Shown here: positions 35,734 to 46,943 of the stretch, in pieces
Position numbering within the stretch: position 1 is the first letter of the stretch
Layout: each line of letters starts with the position of its first letter
Assembly: GCA_000708835.1 (NCBI GenBank)
Contig: DF237158.1
Coordinates: 1-64,000, forward strand
DNA: 64,000 nt
Reading direction: 5' to 3'
Origin: Klebsormidium nitens
Lineage: Eukaryota; Streptophyta; Klebsormidiophyceae; Klebsormidiales; Klebsormidiaceae
Notes under the pieces: generated by a model
Databases searched by the model: none
Told to the model about the DNA's origin: nothing
What the model saw: the letters and a program-made list of their open reading frames with translations, nothing else
Translations under genes and position numbers: made by a program

Positions 35734-38700
35734 TCAGCCCCCCGAGTGCGAAACAGGCTCCGTCACGAAGCGCCCATCCTTGAAACTGTTGACGAATTGC
35801 TCCGGCAGAGCGTGCTCGACGAGGTCGTCGGCCGCCGTCTTCCCGGGCACCAGCACGTTGATCTCGCTCGACTTGGCGGTCGTGATGGACGCGTTCAGCG
35901 AGCCCGCGCTCAGGTAGAGCTGGCAGCCGTCCACCTTGTCGATGGCGATTGTGGGCGCCACCCCGTTGCTCTGGATCTCCACGCTCGTGCTGTTCACCAC
36001 CTCGCACGCGGCCACCACGTCCTGCGACACGAGCACACTCGGACTCACCATCTCGATCGCTGAGCGTAACAATCGGTTTGTAAAAGAAGCTGCTCGAGCG
36101 TTCGGGTTTCGGAAAGGCCAGATCGTTCGACCCGTGAAACGGAGACCGACTAGACTGTCTAGGTTGTAATCGAAGACGCTGTGAAACTTAGAACCGGTGC
36201 GACGACTGCTCGAGCGGTATCCTCACCTCGAATACCAGGCCCGTCCTATTGCACTTGTCCACGGTGATGTTGTTCACTTTCCCTGCAGAGTACGCCGGAA
36301 GTGAGAATACAGCCGAGAGTTTCACTCCCGCCGCTGATGTCATACTGCTACCTACACAACGCAAGCAGGCAACCTGGAATCCATTATAAAGTGCCACTAG
36401 TATGACCGGAATAAAGAGGAATGAGAGGAATAATAGGAATCTGACTTCGAAGCAGACAAAATAACCAATGTGAAGTAATCAGACTGGCTGTTTGGACGAA
36501 ATGTGACCGGGTCATGAGCTCAGACGTGCATGATAAAACGTAATCCCAAGCGATTTGTGGAACATGCACCGAGACGGATCGACCTACCTTTGACCTGTAC
36601 GACCGTGTTTTTGCAGTTGTAGATGTAGACGGACTGCCGTGGGTTTGTCTCTGCAATAACGATGTCCTTTTTTCCGTTGAAATTCTCGACCACCCACCTG
36701 CAGCCGGAGAGCCTTGTCAGCAAGCCGATTGTTGAGCACTAAAAGACCAGGCTGCCGATGATGCTGATGGCACAACATTCGCAGTGCGCCGTCAATGTCT
36801 TGAAAACCTGGAAAGATGCGCCTCAGCTGGAACCCAGGGCAATAACAACTGATTCTCCTACGGAGATCTATCAAAAAGCTGCTTGATACAACGATTCAGT
36901 GGCTGCATTCCACATAAAGTGTGCGTAGGGCAGTAAAATTCGTAGTTGGCGGGGCTCACTTGCGATCCTGCTGCAGTTCGAACTTGGGTGCGGCCGCCGC
37001 TGGAGCTGCTGCCTTGGAGGCCGCTGCAGGAGTAGCAGCGGGGGGGGCAGCCGAAGCAGGAACAGCGCCGGTGCGGTCGGTCCGGTTCTTGGTCTTCATG
37101 TCGTCAGTCACCTTGCGCAAGCCTAAGGAGCAGACGGCAGGGGGCGGTGAGGGATGAGGAGAACCTCCGGCGCTGAGGAAGCAAGCTTTGGTCAGAATCT
37201 GTTGCAGTACAGCCGAGTCTCAAGTGCTCAGGTATCTTGAACGATGGCTGGCTCCTTGCATCGGCTTGATGTATTTAACGTCCAAAAAGGTGACGTGCAG
37301 CTAACGTTCTTGCATTCAACGTTAAGAGCTGTGAGATTAAGATTGATGTCCATCTTTCAGCTGCACAAATGCGACAGACCAAGTCGCTTCCAGTGGGAAC
37401 CCGAGTTCTAAGTGACAACGATATCACCGCTGTTCATGAATGTCGTCAATTAGCACCCCACTTGGTGGAACTTCCCAACCAAGAAGCAAGAGGTCACGTC
37501 CCCCTTTCCTGCCACAGAAAACGTGCACAAACGCACGTGGCATGCTTTGGCCGCGGCGGGCCGCTGCCAGTTCCTCACCCGATGTGACCGCGTCTCCCTT
37601 GTTCAAGTCCTGCAGGAGCGCGCTCATGCCTGATGCAGGTGCGGGGGCAGCGGCCCGCGGCTGCAGCAGCGAGCCTGCAGGGGGGGTAGGGGGCGGGGCG
37701 GGAGCCTTGCGGGGAGGGGGGGGAGGTGTACGGGTGGCTGCGGGAGGGGCGGTGGAGGCAGGGGCTTCGCCTTTGAACTGGGAGATGGGGATGCCATTGG
37801 GCTTCCAAGCAGGGCCGGTGGTTTGATGCTGCTTGACGTAGTCCTTGAGGCCGGGCAGGAAGACGGCCTTGAGCGCCTTGCACCACTCCACGTGCTGCGC
37901 GTCCTTGTTGCGGTACGCCATTAGCACCTGCGCAATCGCAGGCGTGACTATGGCGGGCTTCACTTGACGCTCCTTTCAAGCGGCTTCTGAAGCAGTGCTC
38001 AGTATGTAAGTTCTGGTCCACAGCATGCCCATGAGCTTGCACAATAACGAACATAGAAAGGACCCCTGCTAATGATCTTGCAATGTTGATGCCTTCAGTG
38101 GTACGCATAGATACTTGGAGGGATGATGCCTGTACCTTGTTCACATAGAACTCCGCTGCTTGGAAGGTCTCTTCCACATGCTGGGCTGGTAGACTCATCC
38201 CTGCAGAAGAAGACAAACGCCACCATGAGTGGCCATGAATCCTGGCAAGCTGCTTCAATTGAGCTGCTTCCATCGCAAAATTTAACAGAGACAGGTATGA
38301 GCTAAATACCACAGCTTCACCAGTAATCATCAAGTCGAGCAGTGCCAAATTATCCTGAGCACCTGTCCTGCTCACCGCTCTCCTTCCCTGCGTAGAGCAC
38401 CCAGGTGAGTGCCTGCAGGCTGTCCGCCACCGCCTTGAGGTGCTGGAACTCGTCCGTCCTCTTGCCCTCAGTCAGGCTGCCCGCCTTCATCATGACCTCC
38501 CCAACAGGACTCACCAACGCCTGCATCTCTGCTGGAGTGGGCGCCTGCAGGCAACCACCTGGTGCTTCATACTCATGCGACACCCCCATCATCCTGTGTA
38601 TTGTCAGGGATCAACGGTGTGTGAATAATCAACAAACGCAGTAACTAGGCTCTAGCCTGCTCAAGGTTTGGAATGTATTAAGCATTACTAAGGTGGACGG

Positions 38701-39430
38701 GCCAACCTACTGTGGTACCCTTCTGGCTGGAGGCGACCACTGGCTTCTTCCCTGTTACTTAGCTCTCAAAGCAATCTCATTGTGTCCAAGCAGAAATGTG
38801 ATAAAGATGTCAGCATTCGCAGGATCATTTTCGCACATTCCATCTGTAGGCCGGAGGCAAAGCACACAGTTGACATTACAACCGCCAAGTTCCATTGTGA
38901 GGGCTGGTAACTTACAGCTGAGGAACTTCCAGCAGCAATGACAGCACAGAAGCCTTGCACAGAACCCTGCGAGCCAAAGAATCTGATCGTCCGCTAACAG
39001 GCACAGATTTAATACAAGGCATCAAAGCGCGTGTCGATCCCAGGGTGGGCCTGTGTGAGGTGACAGTGAATCCTGCACAGCATCAATTCTTGACAATCTT
39101 GAGCGCCTCGTATGCAGGACTCACCTTGCAATGGGAGATTGCCAGGACAACATTGCGTTCTCTTTTGAACGCCTCCTCCAACAGCTTGGAGGCCTCTCGA
39201 ACTGGGCCTCCGATGGCCTCTGATGCTCCCACAAACTTGGTCACTGCAGTGTCAATCAGCTCATCAAAAGCCGCAACAGAGGTGGCCAACGAGGACTCCG
39301 TGGGTGAGGCAGTGCTTGGATCCGGCTGTCCTGTGGCGCCACCGCTGCCAGAAGCAATGCCCCCGGCAGACTCAAGCTTCTCCACTGCAATTTCCAGGCG
39401 CCGGACCAGCGCTTCCAGATTGGAAGCCAT
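35734..39430 (-). CDS. CAP1: Cyclase-associated protein (CAP/Srv2), actin-monomer recycling factor
   Basis: Eight exons on the minus strand: 39430-39125, 38544-38376, 38200-38136, 37972-37579 (or from 37969), 37122-36960, 36697-36588, 36282-36227 and 36051-35734. The sum is in phase and gives about 526 residues, close to plant CAPs. The start LVRRLEIAVEKLE is the RLE oligomerisation motif. The helical-folded domain follows (AFDELIDTAVTKFVGASEAI to WVLYAGKES and AEFYVNK). A proline-rich stretch and a WH2-like actin-binding segment (SALLQDLNKG then LRKVTDDMKTKNR) come next. The C-terminal beta-helix CARP domain includes WVVENFNGKKDIVI, VYIYNCKNTVVQVKG, AIDKVDGCQLYLS and AKSSEINVLVPG. By family, CAP exchanges nucleotide on G-actin and helps cofilin depolymerise filaments. 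The last exon starts with an extra MVSPSVLVSQ stretch relative to plant relatives, so that acceptor could be misplaced. Confidence 0.93.
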
Positions 39431-39946
39431 GGCCTGCTCTTGACAAACCCGCACTTCAAAGGCCTTGTTGCGCAAGGGTTTATGCGGCCAGCACCTCTTG
39501 ATGTCAGGCTGTGTGAAGTAGGTAGGTGGGTACCGTACTTCAAGATCAAGGTTTTAGGCTCAGGTAGGTACATGTCGGACTCTGACTCTGAGCAAAGGTG
39601 CTTGGTGAAGCTGGGACAGCTGCAGGGGCCCGTTAGGTAGGGAAGACTGACGTTCAAGGGCTGTGAATTCACCCGCTGGATTGAGGTTCTTGCCACTTGT
39701 TCAAGTACCATAATGACAGAGCTGAAGAGGTGGCAGTGCTCAGTGTTCACTGACAGCTCAGAAATTTGGCCCTGCTGCAGCAGCTCAGCTCGACACGAGG
39801 AGGTGGTGAGCTCTCGGGTGTGCAGGATTCAGACAATTAAAGTGGCAGATCAAGCAGCAAAAGTTTCTGCGAATATGTGTCGCCAACTCTTAGTAATGTT
39901 TTGACGGGGGAGAGCATAGTCCAAATTGAAGAGTCAGGCGGGGCCA
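39431..39946. promoter_or_regulatory. Divergent promoter region, CAP gene and glycosyltransferase-like gene
   Basis: 516 bp between two outward start codons. No coding signal beyond chance frames. No TATA-like element at a convincing distance was found. Confidence 0.45.
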
Positions 39947-42868
39947 ATGGCGGCGCAAGGGGTTGGAGCAAAGGTTCTGATCCAGACCTTTGCCTTTCTC
40001 TTCCTCCTGTTTGTAGCGGTCTATTATGTCTCCATGGCCAGCTCAACAAGGTCGACAGACATCTGCTATGCTCTGCAGATTGATTGTAGTGAGTCCTGGT
40101 CGTTTTGGGGCAAACATCCAGAGCAATTGCTTTTGCCCACAGTGTACAAGTTTGAGAATGAAGGACGATGCCCTGTGTACACTTACTTTGAGCCAACGCA
40201 GGAGGCGCCTTTAGAAATGGTCAAACTTCATCGACTGGCACAGGTGTGGCGCAAGAATTGGTGAGCTGCCTGACTAGCTTGCACGCACCTTCTCACTCTC
40301 AGTGTGCCCATGAAGCACAAAATGACCTGTCCTGCTCTCTTGACAGATGTTCTCCGGAACAGACTCTGAGGCAATAGACACTGCAATGTGGTCTTAACTT
40401 AATCTGAGGTTCGGCGTTTCAATGTCCTTGTCCTTGAAGTTCCTTGTCTGATAAGTATATGCCGGATTTTGCAAGTCTTTGAGGGTCTTTGTTGCAGAAC
40501 GATACAACTTCAGCATTGCTGCTGCAGAAGGCAATGAGGCAGAGGGGGCCACAGAGGGCCTGGCTTTTGTAGGATTCATACACTTTCTTTGCCATTCTTT
40601 TCATTGACCTTCCCTCAGTCAGCTGCCACACCTTGAACAACTTGCGCCTCGAGGAGAAAAACGAACATACAACTTGACGCCCCACACCGTCGTGATTCTA
40701 CGCGCAGGTACCGTGCGGGGTGGAAGCCGTATGTCATTGGGGAGGACGAAGCAAGAGATCATCCCCTGTATCAAGAGCTGCGGGAAAAGTTCAGATTGCT
40801 TCCAACGGTCAACGACAGGTTCTATGAACTACAGTGCTATCTGCGCTGGGTGGCAATGGCAAACCTTGGCGGGGGGTTCATGTCTGACTATGACATCTTG
40901 AACTACGGCTTCCCGCCTCCACCCGCTTCGGAGCTTAGTGGGCCCTGCGGGAGGGGCACCCTGACATCTTACGAGAGCCTTATGCCCATGCTCGTGTCGG
41001 GGGACTCAGAAGCCTACATACACATGGCAAAACTGTTTGCCAATTATCAGGTGTGGACAGATTCCTCCTCTGAAATGAAGGTTGAGTTTGTCTTCATTGT
41101 GGGCTTAGGCCTCAAGTGAACTGAAACAGTTGTAGCGAAAGCCCAGTCGGTGCATCTTGATTGCCTTGCCATACAATGCTTCCATTGTTTGAGAGCTGAA
41201 TTGGGCAACAGGGTGAGAGCAGTTTGAGGTTCGTCATCTGAGAGAATTGCATGAGCTGAACTCACAACACTCTTCTGCATTTGCAACAGGTACAGAACGA
41301 CGATCTTGATGCCAAAGGGAGACCGCATGTGTCTGATATGGAGCTGACTCTTAGCCGGTTCTCACATGAGTTCGAGGTTAAGCCGCATCAAGATACGCTC
41401 ATCCACTACTCTCATTGGTGAGTGCAACTTGAGTTTCAGAGATCTTTTTCCCTTGTTCTTGATTTCAGGGCACAGAAAATAGCCCTCACGCATGCCGCTT
41501 TCATGATTTACTGATACAGTTCGATCTTCAAACGTGAGCACAGATTCGTGTGGATTCTGCAAAGAGATACGTTTTCGAGCGACTCCGTCCTGTCGTCAGT
41601 CACCTACATCGATCCATTCGCAGCTCCTGCCTCGATCAAGTGCTGCCTTTTGTTTTTGATGTCACGCTGGTCCCATTGCTGCCAAGGCCAAGGTGGCGGA
41701 CAATCAAGTGAAATTGAGTCGTGTAGGCCATGCTCTGAGCTTGTTACATACCAGAAGTAACGTACCTTGCCCAAGGTCCCGGTTCATACTGTCTGGTTTC
41801 AACATCCAGAACATCCGAAGTGGGAGACGGTCTATCCCAATTGTGTGCTGGCTACTTTCTTCAAGTAAACGCGAAGTGCCTGGCCCAACCAAAGGTCTTA
41901 TTCACCAATCTGTCCGGTATTCATTCAATTGCTTTCTTCATTGACACCAGGAAGTTGAGGGAGTAGATGTCTTCAATAATGGTTTGACGCAGCTCGCCTG
42001 GAGGTTTCGATGGCTTTTAGCATCGCTGATACCCTGTCCTCCTCGCAGGTACGTCCTGGACAACGTGGGCGAAATTCAGCTCCCACGGTGGCAGATTGTG
42101 AACAAGCTGGCTTGCTTCGAAGCTCTCTCTGTGAAAAAGTTGTCAGCGGTGTACCTTCCGTCGTTCACCGAGGGCGATCTAATCGCTAAGAACATGGTCG
42201 AGCGCTTGCAAAAGTGCCTGGTCACTGATCGTCAAAGTGCGCAGCGGAATCGAGCAAAGGAGCCGTATACCATCGTTCTCCTTCCGCCAAGCCCCATAGT
42301 AACTTTTGCTGTTGAGTATCTCAAGTACGTTAAAGGGACGGACTCGGTTCTGCTGCAGAGGTGGTTTGAGAAGAGCGCTGGGTTAGGCAAGCAGTTGACT
42401 TTTGAGGGGTTTCTGGGGAGTCTTGAAACCAGTGCAAAAAGTGTAAACGATTTCGATGGTCTAGTCCTTGGGCCTCTTCTCAACGGGGCCGGTGTCTCTG
42501 GGAGTGGGCTGTCCGCTATCGATCAGGTCGCAGCCGTAGAGAAGGCAATCAGCGGGGACCGTTTCATGGTAGGATTCCTGGACCAGGTCAACGAGACGCT
42601 GAGCTTATTAGAGTACGAGATTGGGTACGATCTGGATGAAGAAGATTACAAGGCTCTTGGGGAATGGCTTCAACACGAATGGGGTCAAATACACGAGGTG
42701 GTGCTCTCCTTGTCCTCTCGGGTACAGAAGCTATTCGAAACCAGTTTACCACTCGATACGAGGTTGCTTAGCTCTATGAGAAAACACTTCGAGATCAGAA
42801 CGCGGAAGTTTGCAGAGTGGACTTCGAGCAGCACAAAGCCGACTCCATATCGTTCAAGGGTCTCTTGA
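39947..42868 (+). CDS. Type II membrane glycosyltransferase-like protein with extra C-terminal domain
   Basis: Four exons (39947-40260, 40708-41050, 41290-41417, 42049-42868) join in phase to 534 residues. A single N-terminal anchor (about 9-30, VLIQTFAFLFLLFVAVYYV) follows a short basic tail, the layout of a Golgi type II enzyme. The central part has PTVYKFENEGRCPVYTYFEP and the block WVAMANLGGGFMSDYDILNYGF. This resembles the DxD region of GT32/GT-A-like transferases, where the acids bind metal and sugar nucleotide. The last exon (273 codons) follows HYSHW and is of unsure kind. Its order of strand, acidic loop and DRFMVGFLDQVNETLSLLEY loosely recalls sulfotransferase C-termini, but the PAPS-binding loop is not visible. 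The join of the last exon is phase-consistent but may hide a missed exon in the 631-nt intron; two separate genes is the alternative. Confidence 0.6.
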
Positions 42869-44090
42869 GGACGAATCTTAAGTTGATGACCAGCCGACGA
42901 GATCTTTCTCGTTTTATTTGGCCTCTGGACGGACGGCTGCAGTCATACTGCCCTTGTTGTCGTACTCTGATCCAGTCTTGATTGCAAAGTGCAAACATGC
43001 AAGTGGTGAACCCAGTAATGGTTGAAAGCTTGGATGATCGTACTAACAATTCGATCTTGTCCAGCATGTCTCCAACCTACTGGCCGCGCCCGCGCCGGCC
43101 TGGCACCGTGCCAACCATGCATATGGGTGCTGAAATGACAGGCCGGATAATATCAGGGAATCCAAGCTCGCACTTCATGTGATAACTTGCTGCATGTCCG
43201 CACTGACACGTGCGGCGTGCTTGCATGCGCCAACGCATGTTGGCAACGTTTGTATCCAGTCCGATCCGGGGACCATGAACATGACGATCCGCATCGGTGC
43301 AGGACGGTACGCATGTATATATATTGCACTTGAGAGCCAGTGGCATGTAAACAAGCTAGAGCTGTATATTGATGACTCGATATACATGACGGTATACTGA
43401 TAGACTAGGTAATACACAGTCTATGAAAGACAGCTCGCTCAAGTCACCGCACGCATGTGCTCGGATGCAGCCCGTGCCGTGCGCGCAGCGGACATTGCAG
43501 CGTTCCTGCAACTCACGTACACACATACTTATGCACTTACACAAACCGGCTACAGCGCTGAAGTTCAGGCTAAAGCGTTGTAGTTGATTGATCAGCGCCC
43601 CCGACAATTAGGCCACCGCATGCACCTGATTTGACATGTTTGTGGCACGCACATGCTTCGCAAATTTATCTTTCTATTGTGGCAGCCAGCCTTCGCAAAC
43701 GTCAAAGCATGCAGCAGTGAGGACGTTCAGGACACGGCTTAAAATCGTGATCCGAAATAAGAACCTAATCAACAACTCGGGCAGCGAGCTTCTAAGGACA
43801 AATTGGTTGCGGGTTGTTCTATTAAGTGGCTTTGGGCAATGTTACAGCTGTTTCCGGCGTGTCCATATACTCAGCCCTGTACCAGAAGGATTTTGAGAGG
43901 CGTCAGATGAATATGTGCTGCAGAGTAGCATCGAAAGTCCTCAGGAACAAACAGATGCAACCAGAGGCGTAGTGAAGATTGCAATAAACAATCCAGAAAC
44001 AGGCTTGTCCAACAAACGTGCTGAAAGTTGATTGAGAATCTAAGAGATCAGCTAAAGCCTGCTTTGCCGTGGTTCAAACGACAAAGAGAC
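42869..44090. other. Convergent intergenic region
   Basis: About 1.2 kb between facing stop codons, rich in CATGCA/TGCATG words near 43180-43350 and alternating purine-pyrimidine runs. No gene or RNA is supported. Confidence 0.55.
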
Positions 44091-45545
44091 TCACTTTAAC
44101 TTTCGCCCCAATTGATAAAGGCCTGTAGCAGCCATGAACATGTTCACTGTCATCAGGTTATAATTGACCTGCAAAAAAGGGATGACAAAGTCGCATCTAA
44201 CAACCCGCTTCTTGCAACTTGGGAGTAAGTCATGCGGAGTTCTTGCCACTGCCATCTTTCTTGTACAAAGGTTTACCCAAGCTTTGCTCAAGTCCTCTCC
44301 TGGCTCTAGATGTGTCACATCCCTTTCGCATCATTCATTGCAGCCAGACTGGCTTGCTCCAGTGCTTCGAGCAGGGCTCTCAGCATTCACCAATGACATC
44401 CATCTTTGAAAAGAGCAGATCGGTCCTCCAGATCTGATGCAAAGAAGCGCATTGCAAAGAAGCTTGGAAGAGAATTCTCAAACCAATCAGAGCTCAATTC
44501 CCAACATCATCAGAGTCCTTGCCTCAGCCAGTGAACAGAAGTTGTGGACTCACAGGAATGATTTGTGTTGAGTATCTGGTCCAGATGACACCCGTAGCGG
44601 TGATGGCTGCAACATAGAAACCCCTTCATCAAAGAGAATGTAAACGCAAATTGGGCAATTAGCGCTAAGAAGAGGAATTCACCAAGGCACATTTGAAAGC
44701 ATGGGTTTTGCGTCTGCCTGCCTTTTTGGAAGGGCACCTTATTGCAGCACCACAATCTCAGACTTCAACTTCAGCAGTAACCGAAGCGGATCCGCTGCAG
44801 AACGGACTTCCGGAGCACTTGTGTTGGTTTCAGGGCAGTAACCGGGGAGCCAACGAACCTGTCTGCTGTGGGTACGATATCTTCTCGACAGGTTTGCTCA
44901 TGTCAGCAACGTTGGCCAGGCTGATGCCCCATTTGAATGTGGGTGCCCAGAAATGAACTGCAAGACTACAATACTTGGTAAGCCAGCTCCAATCAGCTTG
45001 CACATGTACCACAAACATGTTAGTGAGCGTCCAAACGTTGCTCATCTTGTACCAGTACCTTTCAATGTCCGGCTTCAATGGGTGTCTTTGTTTCCTGCCT
45101 AACGCAACCGCATGCTGTTTAAGTGTGAAGTTCCAGCCAACCAACAATATGGGGCCACCTCAAGGGGAAAAAGAACATCACAAAAGCTGTGGGACACCTC
45201 AGTTTGCACCTTGCGGCCATGCTCATGAGGGGCGAGGCCTTCACATTCAGCACTATACGCCCATCTCAGCCTGAATCGACCAAGGTCAATAAGTACGCAT
45301 TGCAAAGGCGCGGCTTGGTTCTAGTCAAATGCCACGAAGCGGGGCAATACCTGCCGGGTAGTGAATGGCTGTCAATGGAAAGCATGCTGAGGACTGCATA
45401 CTGGAGCCCAACACTCCTTGCAACAGGATGGAACTGCCCTCAAGCTGCAGCCAGAGCATGTTATGAAAGTTGTGTTCATTGACTTACTTGTCTTTGGACC
45501 CACTGGCGAGTTCCAAAAGCCGACCAATTTTGCTCCAATACTCAT
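44091..45545 (-). CDS. MPC2: Mitochondrial pyruvate carrier subunit (NRGP1/MPC2 type)
   Basis: Four small exons on the minus strand (45545-45488, 44957-44859, 44606-44554, 44168-44091) join in phase to 95 residues. The order is MSIGAKLVGFWNSPVGPKT, then IHFWAPTFKWGISLANVADM, SKPVEKISYPQQT, ATGVIWTRYSTQIIP and VNMFMAATGLYQLGRKLK. These blocks match the MPC family almost end to end, and the SYPQQ and WAPTFKWG forms are those of plant NRGP1/MPC2-type members. The protein spans the inner mitochondrial membrane about three times and works as a heterodimer with an MPC1-type partner to import pyruvate. The partner is not in this window. Exon sizes of 53 to 99 nt are why no long open frame marks the gene. 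Family members are usually about 100-110 residues, so this one is complete but slightly short at the C-terminus. Confidence 0.93.
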
Positions 45546-46943
45546 TTTGGCGGATGCAGAACTCTTCGTAAACCTAAGCAGATTTCTGACGGAGCCTTTT
45601 TACTAATTTCTGCCTATGCACAATCTGGATCAAAGCTGAAAGTGCCTGTCAACCCTCTGGCCAGCTATTGGGAATTGTGAGCTCAGAATTGATCGAGTCA
45701 GCACACTCTTACAAGTAATACCTATTTCTGCCACTAGAGCCTAGAGGATGAGGGGAGAAATGCTGAGAATTCAGACAGATCTATGCTTCACTGCCTACAG
45801 CCTCAGGGTCCCGAGTTCACCAGAGTCTCCGCCCTTCTTGGTGCAAGCGCCCTTCCTGTTCAAGGCTGTTGACCTTGACAGTGTTGTAAAGGCACGCAAA
45901 CACACACCAGACCGTCATACAATTTTTCCCGACAATTCGACCGGGAAAGCAGATTATTTATGCTGATTCCAACATGACAATCCGACAGTCGACTGCTCGA
46001 TGATCTCGAGGGGGAATTCGAGGCTGATTTTGGCCGTTTTGGCAACTTTTGGGGCTTCTAACTCCTGAGGACTGCTGAACCGTTTCAGTTTTTAACGTTT
46101 TCCCAATTTCCACTATCCGAACAGGAAATCCGAATTTTCGACTTTCCGAATGCAGATACCGGTACATGGACCGGTCTGAGCTTCTTTAGAATCAGGCTCT
46201 TTTTGCTGAATATCCGCCGTATAGGTAGGTATGCCGATCGGTTGCTGAACGGTCTACGATATACAAGGACTGGCCGGCCTCGGCAAATCGAGCTAGGGCG
46301 AGGAATCAGGATTCTCCTGAGATTTCCAATGGCCTTTCAATGACCCGGCCACTGCGGTCTGAGTCCTGAGTCCTGACTGGCCCTCCTGGAGGGTTCACGA
46401 TACTCGGTTTTATTCCGCATAACCCGGGAATGAGTACGCGTGGCAACATTGCAGCCAAGATGCAACTAGACGAATGGCTGCGATGACATTTGTGTCCATC
46501 ACATGAGGCAAACACACCGTACAGCGTGTCGCTATATCAACGATTGATGCAATCGTTGAACGGTGAGGATTTGCCATGCTTACGAATTTGAGCGGCAAGA
46601 GATGTTAATCCAAGAACCGCCAGTTGCTGTGCCCAGTAGATTTGAATCAAGCCCACTCTCCTAGCCCCTAGGTACGTAGCGGGGAACCATCCTCGTTCTT
46701 TCGAAAGGTTCAGAGGTCCGCAGATGCTCATCACGCCTTACACAATCGATCGGCGCTGCAACAAGGTCAAGGAGGCGACGGCTTGTAGACGTCACGAGAG
46801 ATGTAAAGAAGGTGCCGTACATTCTTTTCATTGGGCTCGCTCCAAGGATAACTGAAGGGTAGTTTTGGGTGCAGCTCCGCAACCCGCATTACATCTGTTA
46901 GATACCATCTCTTCATCAAACGTTGGATCATAGCTGGGACGGC
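45546..46943. other. Divergent intergenic region, MPC gene and long disordered gene
   Basis: A 1.4-kb gap between two outward start codons. Around 46050-46140 there are several near-repeats of TTTCCGAA/TTTTCGACT type words, too degenerate to define an element. No gene is supported. Confidence 0.5.

Noticed and set aside
38766-38960. Possible extra CAP exon
   Set aside because: Flanking CAP exons already join in phase and match the family without a gap.
41520-41692. Possible glycosyltransferase exon reading FVWILQRDTF
   Set aside because: It enters in phase but its donors leave the wrong phase for the last exon; kept as intron.
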